Shown piece by piece: positions 47,358-55,675 of a DNA stretch of 64,000 nucleotides; within the stretch, counting starts at the first letter, position 1; every line of letters begins with the position of its first letter. Under the pieces are notes generated by a model. The model worked only from the letters and a program-made list of their open reading frames with translations. It did not search any database and had not been told where the DNA came from. The translations under genes and the position numbers were made by a program. The stretch covers positions 120,183 to 184,182 of the forward strand of contig QOZR01000012.1 in NCBI GenBank assembly GCA_003576685.1, written 5' to 3'. Origin of the DNA: Virgifigura deserti. GTDB lineage: Bacteria > Pseudomonadota > Alphaproteobacteria > Dongiales > Dongiaceae.

Positions 47358-47948
47358 CTACTCCTTGCCAAGGCCCTTGGCCAAAGGCGACGTCACGATG
47401 ACGTCCGTCTCGCGGCCGGCACGGGTCAACCGTCGGTCGACTGCGACGCCGGAGAGAGCGGCCACACTCTTCAGGATCGAGGACATCGCGCTGAGCAGAA
47501 GAACCAGCATGCCCAGTGGGATCACCGACCGGATGATCCAGCGATGCGTCAGCCCGGTTGCCGATGCCGATGTCTCCTCGTCAAGAAGGGAGCCGTAGGT
47601 CAGCGTGGCGCCGAAATAGATCACGACGGCGCAGAACGGGATCAGGAACAGCAGCGAGCCGAGAAGCTCGATCCAGAGTTTGACGCGATCGCTGAAGTGA
47701 GTGCTCAGGAGGTCGACACGCACATGCGCCTCTCTCAGGTAGCCGTAGCCCAGGCAGAACATGAAGAGCACCGCATGGAGGTGCCATTCGAGTTCCTGGA
47801 GCTCCGTTGAGCCGACGACGAAGAAGCGCCGGCTGATCACGTCGAAGATCACCACGACGACCAGAGGCACGATTGCCCAGGCAGCAACCCTGCCGAAGAT
47901 CGAGACGATCCGGTCCAGTGCGACTGTGATCTTGAGGAGAGCGGACAT
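47358..47948 (-). CDS. dctQ: TRAP transporter small permease, DctQ
   Basis: A 196-residue protein with four membrane segments, carrying VVVIFDVISRRFF and LQELEWHLHAVLFMFCLGYGYLREAHVRVDLL, the DctQ signature. It couples the periplasmic receptor to DctM. The N-terminus starts at ATG 47948. The C-terminal end has a fairly long basic tail. Confidence 0.92.
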   Translation of the reverse strand: MSALLKITVALDRIVSIFGRVAAWAIVPLVVVVIFDVISRRFFVVGSTELQELEWHLHAVLFMFCLGYGYLREAHVRVDLLSTHFSDRVKLWIELLGSLLFLIPFCAVVIYFGATLTYGSLLDEETSASATGLTHRWIIRSVIPLGMLVLLLSAMSSILKSVAALSGVAVDRRLTRAGRETDVIVTSPLAKGLGKE

Positions 47949-47984
47949 GGCGCCTCACCGGATCGTTGCGGGAGAAGATGAGGC

Positions 47985-48007
47985 GAGGCCGTCCGGCGGA
48001 CGGCCTC
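47985..48007 (-). terminator. Perfect hairpin in the dctP-dctQ gap (distal)
   Basis: GAGGCCGTCC (47985-47994), loop of three, GGACGGCCTC (47998-48007). A 10-bp perfect stem without a T run; it may slow polymerase or protect the dctP transcript. Confidence 0.6.
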
Positions 48008-48032
48008 ACCCGATGGCCGAGCACGTCATCCG

Positions 48033-48058
48033 GCCCGGTGCTCGATCGAGCACCGGGC
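48033..48058 (-). terminator. 26-base perfect palindrome in the dctP-dctQ gap (proximal)
   Basis: GCCCGGTGCTC, GATC, GAGCACCGGGC: perfectly symmetrical and six bases after the dctP stop. It probably folds in RNA and lets the receptor be made in excess over the membrane subunits. Confidence 0.6.
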
Positions 48059-48063
48059 GCGCA

Positions 48064-49128
48064 TCACTCGATGTAGCCCAGGCGATGCCAGGTCGCGTAG
48101 TCCGCCCGGAACGCCGTCAGCGAGTCCCAGGCCTCCTTGAAGCGGGCATCCTCGGCGGAGATCTCCTTGGCGACTTCCTCCCATTTCTCCCGCAGCGCCT
48201 GCAGAACCTCTGGAGACCACTCGCGGATCTGCACGCCCTTCTCCTCTAGTTCCTTCAGCGCCGCGACCTGCGCCGCCTCGCCCTCGGCAATCGCCTGGCG
48301 GACATTGTCGCCGCAAACCATCTCGAACTGCGCCTGCTGGGTGTCCGACAGCGCCTCCCACTGCTCCTTGTTCATGATCAGCTCGTAGAGCGTCGCCGGC
48401 TGGTGCCAGCCCGGGAAGTAGTAGTAGTCGGCGACCTGATGGAAGCCGAGTTGAAGGTCAACGGAGGGCATGGCGAACTCGGTGGCGTCGATCGTCCCGA
48501 GCTCGAGCGCCGGGAAGATGTCGCCGGCGGGCAGGAGCTGGGTGGAAACCCCCATCTTCTCCATCACCTTGGCGCCGAGCCCGAAGAAGCGCATCTTCAG
48601 GCCGCGAAGATCCTCGACGCTCCGGATCTCCTTCTTGAACCAGCCCGAGGCCTCAGGCACCGTCCCGCCGCAGACGAGCGCCTTGATGTTGTGCTCGTCA
48701 TAGATTGCGTCATAGATCTCCTGACCGCCACCATAGTAGAACCACGCCAGCATCTCGGGCCAGGCGGGGCCGAAGGGCACCGCCGAGAAGACCGCGAGCC
48801 CGGGCTCCTTACCGAACCAGTAGCCTGACACTGCCCAGCAGGCGTCGACCGCTCCAGTGGAGACTGAATCGAAACATTCACTCGGGGGAACCAGCGAGCC
48901 GGGCTCATGAAACCGCACGCGGATCTCCCCGCCCGAGACCCGCTCCAGTTTGTCCTCGATGGCCTTGCCCAAGGTCCCAACCTGCGGAAGCCGCGCGGGG
49001 AACCAGCTCGCCATCTTCCATCTGACAGGGTCGTCATCGGCACGCGCCCTGTCCGCCGTGGACATTGCTGTGATCAGGCAGGCTCCGGCGAGCGCCAGCG
49101 CGAACGGCTTCAACCTCTCAACGAACAT
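48064..49128 (-). CDS. dctP: TRAP transporter substrate-binding protein, DctP
   Basis: A 354-residue protein with a Sec signal (hydrophobic segment ALALAGACLITA, cleavage near ARA-DD), then WKMASWFPARLPQVGTLGKAIEDKLERVSGGEIRVRFH and the DctP core around EIRSVEDLRGLKMRFFGLG. In the family the conserved arginine in the RFFG region binds the substrate carboxylate. This subgroup is often annotated for mannitol or haloaromatic acids, but the ligand is not shown. Confidence 0.92.
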   Translation of the reverse strand: MFVERLKPFALALAGACLITAMSTADRARADDDPVRWKMASWFPARLPQVGTLGKAIEDKLERVSGGEIRVRFHEPGSLVPPSECFDSVSTGAVDACWAVSGYWFGKEPGLAVFSAVPFGPAWPEMLAWFYYGGGQEIYDAIYDEHNIKALVCGGTVPEASGWFKKEIRSVEDLRGLKMRFFGLGAKVMEKMGVSTQLLPAGDIFPALELGTIDATEFAMPSVDLQLGFHQVADYYYFPGWHQPATLYELIMNKEQWEALSDTQQAQFEMVCGDNVRQAIAEGEAAQVAALKELEEKGVQIREWSPEVLQALREKWEEVAKEISAEDARFKEAWDSLTAFRADYATWHRLGYIE

Positions 49129-49298
49129 CGAGCGTCCTCCCTATCTCGTTGGCCGATTCCGGCCTTTCTTCGCAGCCGGCTGATGGATTCGTCCTGGACT
49201 CGGTTCAAACTCCTTCTGCAGTTCGCCGACGCGCGCCCTGCGGGCGCCCGGGTGTTACAATCTGGCGCAATTCGGTCCTCGGGAACCGGCGCGGCGCA

Positions 49299-49961
49299 TC
49301 AGGCGACTTCGGTCGCGTTGTCGATCGCCGGCAAGGCATCCCGGTTGGCGCGCCAAGCGACCCCATATTCGATTGTCGTCGCGGTATCCCCCGCCGCCTT
49401 CGGCCCATAGAGCCGTTCGAGGAGATGCAGCGTCGTATCGATCGCCAGGCTGACGCCGCCGCCGGTCACGACCGCCCCCTGATCCACCAGGAGCGCTTCG
49501 ACCGGCGTGACTGCCGGGCGGAGGTCGTGCATCTGTCGAAGCGGTGCGGCCGGCTCGCCGCCCACGGCGTGCCGGCGCGTCGTCGCCTTAAGCCCGTCGA
49601 GGACGCCCGACGCGGCCAGGATCATCCCGCCCGTGCAGACCGAGGCTAGCAGGCCGCGCGGGGCCCAGTTACGAATGAAGTCGAGGACCGCAGGCTTCTT
49701 GATCTGATCGCTCCAGCCGGGCCCGCCGCAGACGATCAGGACATCGACCGGCGGGCAATCCGCCAGTCCGTGGTCGGCGATCACCGTCAAGCCGTTCGCG
49801 AGTCTCACCGGTCCCCGCCGCTCGGCGATCACCGTCATTGCGATGTTCGGCAGCACCCGCTTGGCCATAGAGAGGACGCCGTGCGTGGCGCCGATATCGA
49901 TCGGCTCGACGCCGTCATAGATGAAGATGCCGAAGGAAGTCTTGTCCTGCGTCGACCGCAT
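49299..49961 (-). CDS. DJ-1/PfpI family protein
   Basis: A 220-residue protein: FGIFIYDGVEPIDIGATHGVLSMA, VDVLIVCGGPGW, the nucleophile elbow SVCTGGMILAASG (Cys) and ALLVDQGAVVTGGGVSLAIDTTLHLLERLYG. The family includes cyclohexyl-isocyanide hydratase and related enzymes; it lacks an AraC domain. ATG 49961 has GGGGAG upstream, although the frame runs on to 50051. It is upstream of the TRAP genes on the same strand and may be co-expressed. Confidence 0.88.
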   Translation of the reverse strand: MRSTQDKTSFGIFIYDGVEPIDIGATHGVLSMAKRVLPNIAMTVIAERRGPVRLANGLTVIADHGLADCPPVDVLIVCGGPGWSDQIKKPAVLDFIRNWAPRGLLASVCTGGMILAASGVLDGLKATTRRHAVGGEPAAPLRQMHDLRPAVTPVEALLVDQGAVVTGGGVSLAIDTTLHLLERLYGPKAAGDTATTIEYGVAWRANRDALPAIDNATEVA

Positions 49962-50275
49962 CGTTCGTCTCCCCAGCTGTCCGCCCCGCGCTGCGTTCAT
50001 CCCCGATGGGACTCTCATGCCGCACGACGAATGTAGCCCGTTAGGAAACATCGTTCATCGCGTCGGGCGCGATGTCAATCACCAATCACCAGTCTCCCGA
50101 ACAATCAGCAGTCTCCCGAAATTGAAATAACCTGAGGCTTTCCCTGGATCAAACCGGAATTCACGAAGACAGCACTGTTGCGGACCATCCGTTCTTGACG
50201 CAAGGTTTCCCAAAGGGATACTCTGGCGGACACTTGAGACCCGTCAATTCATCTCCAATCCAGCGAGGAATAGCC
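49962..50275. other. Divergent control region of the DJ-1 and cupin genes
   Basis: 314 bases between divergent genes. The notable element is the tandem repeat at 50084-50121; no clear -35/-10 pair was identified. Confidence 0.4.
50084..50121. repeat. Tandem 19-bp direct repeat, possible operator
   Basis: Two adjacent copies (50084-50102 and 50103-50121) of AATCAnCAGTCTCCCGAAn with one internal mismatch. They lie in the divergent gap, about 125 bases from the DJ-1 start and 155 from the cupin start. A plausible binding site for the XRE-cupin regulator nearby. Confidence 0.6.
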
Positions 50276-50710
50276 ATGAATGACACCGCCGTGGACGAAT
50301 TCGAAGTTGGTGCCATGAAGAAGGGCGGAAAGGTGCAGCCGACACCGGGCGGCTCGGTTTACGTCAAGCCGCAGGACATGGAATGGGCGCCGACCAAGTT
50401 CAAAGGCATCTCGATCAAGGTCCTCTACGAAGATAAGGCGAAGGGTGAGATGACCTGCCTGCTGAAGTGGGAGCCGGGCGCGACACTGCCGATGCACAAG
50501 CATCCGGAGATCGAGCAATCCTTCGTGCTCGAGGGATCCTTCTACGATCATGACGGCATCTGCCGGGCGGGCGAGTATGTCTGGCGGCATCCCGGGTCTT
50601 TCCACGAGACCCATTCGGACGAAGGTGCCGTGTTCCTGGCCGTCTATCGGAAGCCGAACGTCTTCCAGCATATGTCTGGCTTCGGAAGCGACGGTAAGAA
50701 GAAATCCTGA
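50276..50710 (+). CDS. Cupin-domain protein
   Basis: A 144-residue single cupin: WEPGATLPMHKHPEIEQSFVLEGSFYD gives the metal-site residues (His, His, Glu), and WRHPGSFHETHSDEGAVFLAVYRKP has the second motif. Such proteins are small dioxygenases or sensor-like proteins. ATG 50276 has GAGGAA upstream. It is read divergently from the DJ-1/TRAP block and precedes the XRE-cupin gene. Confidence 0.88.
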   Translation: MNDTAVDEFEVGAMKKGGKVQPTPGGSVYVKPQDMEWAPTKFKGISIKVLYEDKAKGEMTCLLKWEPGATLPMHKHPEIEQSFVLEGSFYDHDGICRAGEYVWRHPGSFHETHSDEGAVFLAVYRKPNVFQHMSGFGSDGKKKS

Positions 50711-50916
50711 TCGTCTGAGCGCGGTTCTGTCTGCGCACCGGTCGACCTCAGCAACGCCGGAGGCGGACATCCCACGGATGAAGGCCGCGATGCGTACCGC
50801 GGCCGCTTGCAGATCGATGGATTCCCGGCTCCTGATCGCGCAATATCACGGGCTCCGCGAGGTATCCTTAAGCGGGAGGCAGGCGTGGAGAAACCGGGAG
50901 CGAGACCATTGACGAG

Positions 50917-51597
50917 ATGACGGAAGAGATAGAACCTGACACCAAGCCGGCCCCGCGGCGCCGGCGCGGGTCGGTCGACAACAGGGAGCCTGCGGCGTCG
51001 GCGGATGCCGCCATGCCGGAGCTCGGTCAGCTGATCGGTGAGCGATTGCGGCAGCTCCGAAGGCTGCGCGGCGCGACTCTCGAATCCCTGGCGCACAGCA
51101 CCGGATTCACGCGCGGCTATCTTTCGAAGATCGAGAATTCCCGGAAGGTGCCGCCGATCGCCTCGTTGGCGCGGATCTCTCAGGCGCTCGAGACGGATAT
51201 CGCGTATTTCTTTACTACGGCCGAGGCGCCCGAGCCTCAGGATGACAAGGTGTCCGTCGTGCGCGCCGGCGAGCGGCGCCGCGTCGAGCGTGGCGGAACC
51301 ACCTTCGGGTACGACTATGCGAGCGTGGCCTATCGCAAGCGCCACAAGCACATGGAGCCGTTCGTCTTCACCTACCCGTCAAACCTGAGCCGGGATGTAT
51401 CCTTCGAGCATGAGGGCGAGGAGCTGGTCTTCGTGCTCAGCGGTCGGGTCGAGTTCGAGGCGGATGGCAAGAAGTTCGTCCTCGAGCCCGGCGATACCCT
51501 CTATCTCGACTCCGAGGTGCCGCACCGGGCGCGCAGCCTTGGCGGGGAGGCGAAGGCGTTCGTCGTGATCTTCAAGCCGGAGAAGAAGGCGACGTAG
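50917..51597 (+). CDS. XRE-family regulator with C-terminal cupin
   Basis: A 226-residue protein. A helix-turn-helix (IGERLRQLRRLRGATLESLA, FTRGYLSKIENSRKVPPIASLARI) lies after a basic N-terminus, and a cupin (FEHEGEELVFVLSGRVEFEADGK, LEPGDTLYLDSEVPHRA) at the C-terminus senses a small ligand. This arrangement (as in PuuR) commonly represses catabolic genes. The obvious targets are the cupin, DJ-1 and TRAP genes next door. Confidence 0.9.
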   Translation: MTEEIEPDTKPAPRRRRGSVDNREPAASADAAMPELGQLIGERLRQLRRLRGATLESLAHSTGFTRGYLSKIENSRKVPPIASLARISQALETDIAYFFTTAEAPEPQDDKVSVVRAGERRRVERGGTTFGYDYASVAYRKRHKHMEPFVFTYPSNLSRDVSFEHEGEELVFVLSGRVEFEADGKKFVLEPGDTLYLDSEVPHRARSLGGEAKAFVVIFKPEKKAT

Positions 51598-51852
51598 CGG
51601 CACTCCCCGATTGCCCTGTGCAACGCCAGATGCGCCGCTTCCGCTGCAGCAACGGCCAGAATCTTCGCCGAGCGCCTGCGTTTGCACCGGCTTATCGGCC
51701 ATCATCGACTCATCGATGTAGAAGGCGTCATCCGTTGAGATTCCCCGAGATCCCCGCATGCTGCATCGTAGTCCTTCGCAGATGGGCGAATCCGTCCTCG
51801 ACGCCGGAGCATCCCCGGATCTGTTGACGAGTTACATTCCCCTCCTCGTCCG

Positions 51853-52812
51853 CTAGTCTCGGAATTGCCGCCAATCGCCTCGGCGAGCATCACGCGGTGC
51901 TGTGCCGAACTGTCGGAAGAAGGCTCGGCTGAACACCGAAGGGGACGAGAAGCCCAACCGTACCGCGATCTCTGCCAGCGGAAATGCCGTCTCCTGCAGC
52001 AGCCGTTTGGCTGCGGCCAATCGCAGAGATCGGTAATAGCGATGGGGCGCCACCCCAAGAGCTGCGACGAACTGTCTCTCCAGATGCCGCTGCGAACATC
52101 CAACCGCGGCCGCAATCTGCGGGATGGCAAGCGGCTCCTCCAATGCATTCTCCATTATGACAACAGCCTTCGCCACCACCGGAGCTCGCGTGGCGAACGG
52201 CGCGTCAATCGGGCCGCGTTGCGGTGCCGCCGCGGAATGCTCGGCATCGTAGAGGAAAAGGCGCATGACATCGAGAGCAAGCGCATCGCCGTTTCGCTCG
52301 CGGATCAGACGCAGCATGAGATCCAGAACGGTCGTGGCACCACCCGCCGTGATGCGGTCGCGATCAATGACATACCGCTCCATGCTGCAGTAGACATCCG
52401 GAAACTCTTCCTCCATCCGACTCATTTCTTGCCAGTGGATCGTCGCGCGATACCCATTCAGGAGCCCTGCTTTGGCAAGAAGCCATGCACCGGTATCGAG
52501 TCCACCCAGAATACGGGCCTGACGCGCTGCGCGGTGAAGACGAGCGTTGAACGCGGGAGAGGCGGCGTCCGTATAGCCGTAGCTCGAAACCAGAAACAGG
52601 GCGTCACACCGCCCCAGGTCCCCCAACTTGCCATCCACGCTGATCTCGATGCCACTGGAGGACGCAACGGCCGATCCATCCACGGAGAGGAGAAACCTTC
52701 TGTAAAGATGTGCGTCGGCAAGCGTGTTCGCCGCGCGCAGCGGTTCCACCGCATTGGCGAGGCACAACGTGCTGAAACCCGGAAAAAGCAGGAAAGCGTG
52801 CGTCTGCGGCAT
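51853..52812 (-). CDS. GlxA-type transcriptional regulator (DJ-1-like + AraC HTH)
   Basis: A 319-residue protein. The first ~190 residues form a DJ-1/PfpI-like sensor (HAFLLFPGFSTLCLANAVEPLRAAN), in which the usual nucleophile position reads GLDTGAWLLAKAG with Asp-Thr instead of Cys. A C-terminal AraC double helix-turn-helix follows (IAAAVGCSQRHLERQFVAAL, LAEIAVRLGFSSPSVFSRAF). Members such as GbdR and CdhR respond to betaine or carnitine. It is divergent from two GBBH-like dioxygenases, which it probably activates. ATG 52812 is preferred; longer upstream frames exist. Confidence 0.9.
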   Translation of the reverse strand: MPQTHAFLLFPGFSTLCLANAVEPLRAANTLADAHLYRRFLLSVDGSAVASSSGIEISVDGKLGDLGRCDALFLVSSYGYTDAASPAFNARLHRAARQARILGGLDTGAWLLAKAGLLNGYRATIHWQEMSRMEEEFPDVYCSMERYVIDRDRITAGGATTVLDLMLRLIRERNGDALALDVMRLFLYDAEHSAAAPQRGPIDAPFATRAPVVAKAVVIMENALEEPLAIPQIAAAVGCSQRHLERQFVAALGVAPHRYYRSLRLAAAKRLLQETAFPLAEIAVRLGFSSPSVFSRAFFRQFGTAPRDARRGDWRQFRD

Positions 52813-53158
52813 TGGAGGCAAAAACTGCGATGTCGTTGGCGAATTCTGCAAAATGAATATCCCTACCAAGGCATAGCCTTGCAAGACCGACGCAGGGGAG
52901 CAAGTTCGGGTATGGCCTTGGATGTCTTTATCATCTGCGCCGTCCCGGGCGCTGGCGACACCACAAGCAAGAAGGTCGGGCATATTCAGCTTCGCGATTC
53001 CGAGGCGGGTCACCTTCCCGAGGTGTGGCTCCGCATCGGGGAGTGATGGAGTACGCACGCGCCCGCTCTTCGTCTTCCGGGTTGCCGCCGCCGGTACGCC
53101 AGCGTGCTGGCACCGGACGTTCGGTCGACCTGCAACCGCATGCTGAGGAGATGAGGGT
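52813..53158. other. Divergent control region of the GlxA regulator and dioxygenases
   Basis: 346 bases. A short perfect dyad, CAAGGC-ATA-GCCTTG at 52867-52881, could be part of the regulator's site. No strong promoter boxes were recognised. Confidence 0.35.
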
Positions 53159-54349
53159 ATGGAGAATGCCGCTGCTGCACCCGCCGCAGAGGCGCCCATT
53201 CCGGACTTTGACGTCTATCCCGTCCGCCATACCATTGCCTCTGCAGGGCCTTGGTCGAGCGGAACCGAACTACGTTGGAGCGATGGACATACAAGCCGTT
53301 TTCACGGCCTATGGTTGCGCGACAATTGCCCGTGCCCAAACTGCGTCAATCCGGTGACGCGAGAACAGGTCTTCGACATTTCCACCGTGCCGGAAGATGT
53401 CGCCCCCACTGCAATCTCCGTGGACGAAGCTGGGGCGCTCTTGCTCAATTGGCCGGACGGACATGAAAGCCGGTACCATCCCGGTTGGCTGCGCGCCCAC
53501 TGCTATTCCGTGCCCGCGACCGCCAAGATCCCGGTGACGACCTGGGGCGGCGGGTTCGATATTCCCACGTTTGATGGTCGTCAGGTGCTGGACGACGACA
53601 AGGCCCTTCTGGAGTGGCTGGAGGCACTGCGGTCAACCGGACTGACGCTGTTGCGGAAGTGCCCTCTGGAGCTTGGCGCGGTCGAACACTTCGCCGACCG
53701 CATCGCGTTCCTGCGTGAGACCAACTTCGGGCGGGTCTTTGACGTGCGCTCAAAGGTCACGCCGGATTCCAACGCCTATACGGCCCTGGAATTGCCGCTT
53801 CACACGGATCTGCCGACCAGAGAGCTGCAACCAGGTCTCCAGTTCCTGCTGTGCCGCGTCAACGACGCGACCGGCGGGGACAGCATCATGGCGGACGGCT
53901 TTCGGATCGCCGAAGCCTTACGGATCGAGACACCGGAACATTTCCGGGCACTGACAACCCTGCCCATGGAGTTCCGCAACCGGGCGCAAACCAGCGATTA
54001 CCGCACCCGGGGTCCAGCCATCCGCCTGAACGACAACGGGGAGATCACCGAGATCAGATTGGGCAACTTCCTGCGCGGCCCGATGCGCGTGGCCGAACAG
54101 GACATGCCCCTCCTCTATGCCGCCTACCGCCGTTTCATGTCCATGACGCGCGAGGATCGCTTCCGAGTCTCGTTCCGACTGAACGCGGGATGCATGGCCG
54201 CTTTCGACAACCGTCGAGTTCTGCACGCGCGCAGCGCCTTCGATCCCGCGAGCGGTGACCGGCACCTGCAAGGCTGCTATGTCGATACGGACGAACTTCT
54301 GTCCCGCATCCGTATCCTGCGCCGGGAGCCCGCCAACGGCACGGTCTGA
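53159..54349 (+). CDS. Gamma-butyrobetaine-hydroxylase-like 2-oxoglutarate dioxygenase
   Basis: A 396-residue protein with a DUF971-like zinc domain (FHGLWLRDNCPCPNCVNPVTREQ) followed by a TauD/TfdA domain: PLHTDLPTRELQPG gives the H-x-D iron ligands and VLHARSAFD the distal His, with a basic residue for 2-oxoglutarate near the end. The family hydroxylates trimethylammonium compounds; besides gamma-butyrobetaine it includes the phosphonate enzyme TmpA. It is the first of two tandem copies under the GlxA-type regulator. Confidence 0.9.
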   Translation: MENAAAAPAAEAPIPDFDVYPVRHTIASAGPWSSGTELRWSDGHTSRFHGLWLRDNCPCPNCVNPVTREQVFDISTVPEDVAPTAISVDEAGALLLNWPDGHESRYHPGWLRAHCYSVPATAKIPVTTWGGGFDIPTFDGRQVLDDDKALLEWLEALRSTGLTLLRKCPLELGAVEHFADRIAFLRETNFGRVFDVRSKVTPDSNAYTALELPLHTDLPTRELQPGLQFLLCRVNDATGGDSIMADGFRIAEALRIETPEHFRALTTLPMEFRNRAQTSDYRTRGPAIRLNDNGEITEIRLGNFLRGPMRVAEQDMPLLYAAYRRFMSMTREDRFRVSFRLNAGCMAAFDNRRVLHARSAFDPASGDRHLQGCYVDTDELLSRIRILRREPANGTV

Positions 54350-54371
54350 TCTAGAATCCGGAGGACGAAGT

Positions 54372-55502
54372 ATGGACGAAGCTGGCACTGTTTATGGTTA
54401 CGCCGTTGCTGTAGATCCAAGGGGGCGCCTGCGGTACGGCCATGTCGACGGACGAACGGCGGAATTTCACCCGCTTTGGCTACGGGAGCGCGCACCGGAT
54501 CCCGCAACCACGGATCCGCAGACCGGCCAGCGGCTGATCGAGGCTGCCGATATACCGCTCGATTTGGCGGTGACGGACGCATGTGTGGAAAACGATGGCG
54601 TGCGGCTCTCCTTCTCGGACGGTCACAGCACCGTTTTTTCGTTCGCTGTTCTTGATGAAGCGATCAGCGGCCGGGCCGAGGAAAGACGCCTCTGGGGCCG
54701 AGACCTGACGCCTCTCCCTCAAGCCGATGCACAGGCGGTTGTCACGGACGACGCTGCGCTCCACGCCATGCTCGAGGCCTTGGACAGATACGGCTGCGTG
54801 ATTGTCCGCGGTCTCGCTGCGACGGAAGACGGCATGAGCCCGGTGGTGGATCGGATCGGGCCTTTGCGCCGAACCAACTGGGGCGGGATCGCGGACGTCA
54901 AGGCCATCCCGTCGGCATACGATCTCACTATGACTGCGCGCCACCTGGAGAAGCACGCGGACAACCCGTACCGCGATCCTATCCCCGGATACATCTTCCT
55001 GCACTGCATCGTGAACAATGCGGAGGGCGGCGACAGCGAGATCGCCGACGGATTCGCGGTCGCGGAGCGTATGCGCCGGGAGCATCCCGAGGAGTTTTCG
55101 ATCCTCACGACGGTCCGTCCCCGATTTCGCTACGTGGACGAGACGACGCACCTGGAACACGAGGGTCCGCTCATCGAACTGGGCTCTTCGGGCGAGGTAT
55201 TCCGCGTGCGCTACTCGAACCGCACCGAAACGGTCGACGCGCTGGAGCCGGACGTCCTCGATCCGTACTACCGAGCCCGCGCTCGCTTCCACGCTCTGAT
55301 AAATTCGCCGGAAATGACCGTGCAGTTCAAACTCGGGCCCGGCGACATGATCGTCATGGACAACTACCGTCTGCTCCACGGGCGCCGCGGCTACAAGCTG
55401 GAGACAGGCATGCGGCACTTGCGCCAAGGCTACGTTGACCGTGACACACTGCAAAGCCGCCGTCGCATCCTGGCGCGATCGCATAAGAAGGCGGTTTCAT
55501 GA
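54372..55502 (+). CDS. Second GBBH/TmpA-like 2-oxoglutarate dioxygenase
   Basis: A 376-residue protein with the same two-domain plan, but the N-terminal region lacks the cysteine cluster (FHPLWLRERAPDP). The TauD domain has RHLEKHADNPYRDPIPGYIFLHC, with the H-x-D motif inside, and NYRLLHGRRGY with the distal His. It is only a distant relative of the gene before it, so the two probably take different substrates. ATG 54372 has GGAGG upstream. The next gene starts inside its stop codon. Confidence 0.9.
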   Translation: MDEAGTVYGYAVAVDPRGRLRYGHVDGRTAEFHPLWLRERAPDPATTDPQTGQRLIEAADIPLDLAVTDACVENDGVRLSFSDGHSTVFSFAVLDEAISGRAEERRLWGRDLTPLPQADAQAVVTDDAALHAMLEALDRYGCVIVRGLAATEDGMSPVVDRIGPLRRTNWGGIADVKAIPSAYDLTMTARHLEKHADNPYRDPIPGYIFLHCIVNNAEGGDSEIADGFAVAERMRREHPEEFSILTTVRPRFRYVDETTHLEHEGPLIELGSSGEVFRVRYSNRTETVDALEPDVLDPYYRARARFHALINSPEMTVQFKLGPGDMIVMDNYRLLHGRRGYKLETGMRHLRQGYVDRDTLQSRRRILARSHKKAVS

Positions 55503-55675
55503 CCGACACCAAGACCGCTGCCACATTTACCAAGTTCGATAAGAGCACAGCGGAAGACTGGGCCGTCATCGACGCCCATTTCGCCCCCTTTGCGGCCGCC
55601 ACACCATCCGTCTCGATCGTCTCGGCCGCATCGCCCTCCGCGTCACGCTCGCCACGCCTTAATCCCACATCTTGA
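55499..55675 (+). pseudogene. Truncated HD-domain partner gene (N-terminal part only)
   Basis: ATG 55499 overlaps the dioxygenase stop by four bases (ATGA), the mark of a coupled third gene. The first ~33 residues (ATFTKFDKSTAEDWAVIDAH) look like the start of the HD-domain proteins that follow GBBH/TmpA-like genes, for example the TmpB class of diiron C-P lyases. The sequence then becomes low-complexity and stops at residue 58, where CheB/CheR-like DNA begins on the other strand. I take this as a deletion or rearrangement junction near 55600. Confidence 0.55.

Noticed and set aside
46677..47810. Plus-strand frame (377 aa) opposite dctM and dctQ
   Set aside because: Very charged, repetitive His/Asp/Glu/Arg composition from reading membrane-protein codons backwards; dctM/dctQ are unmistakable.
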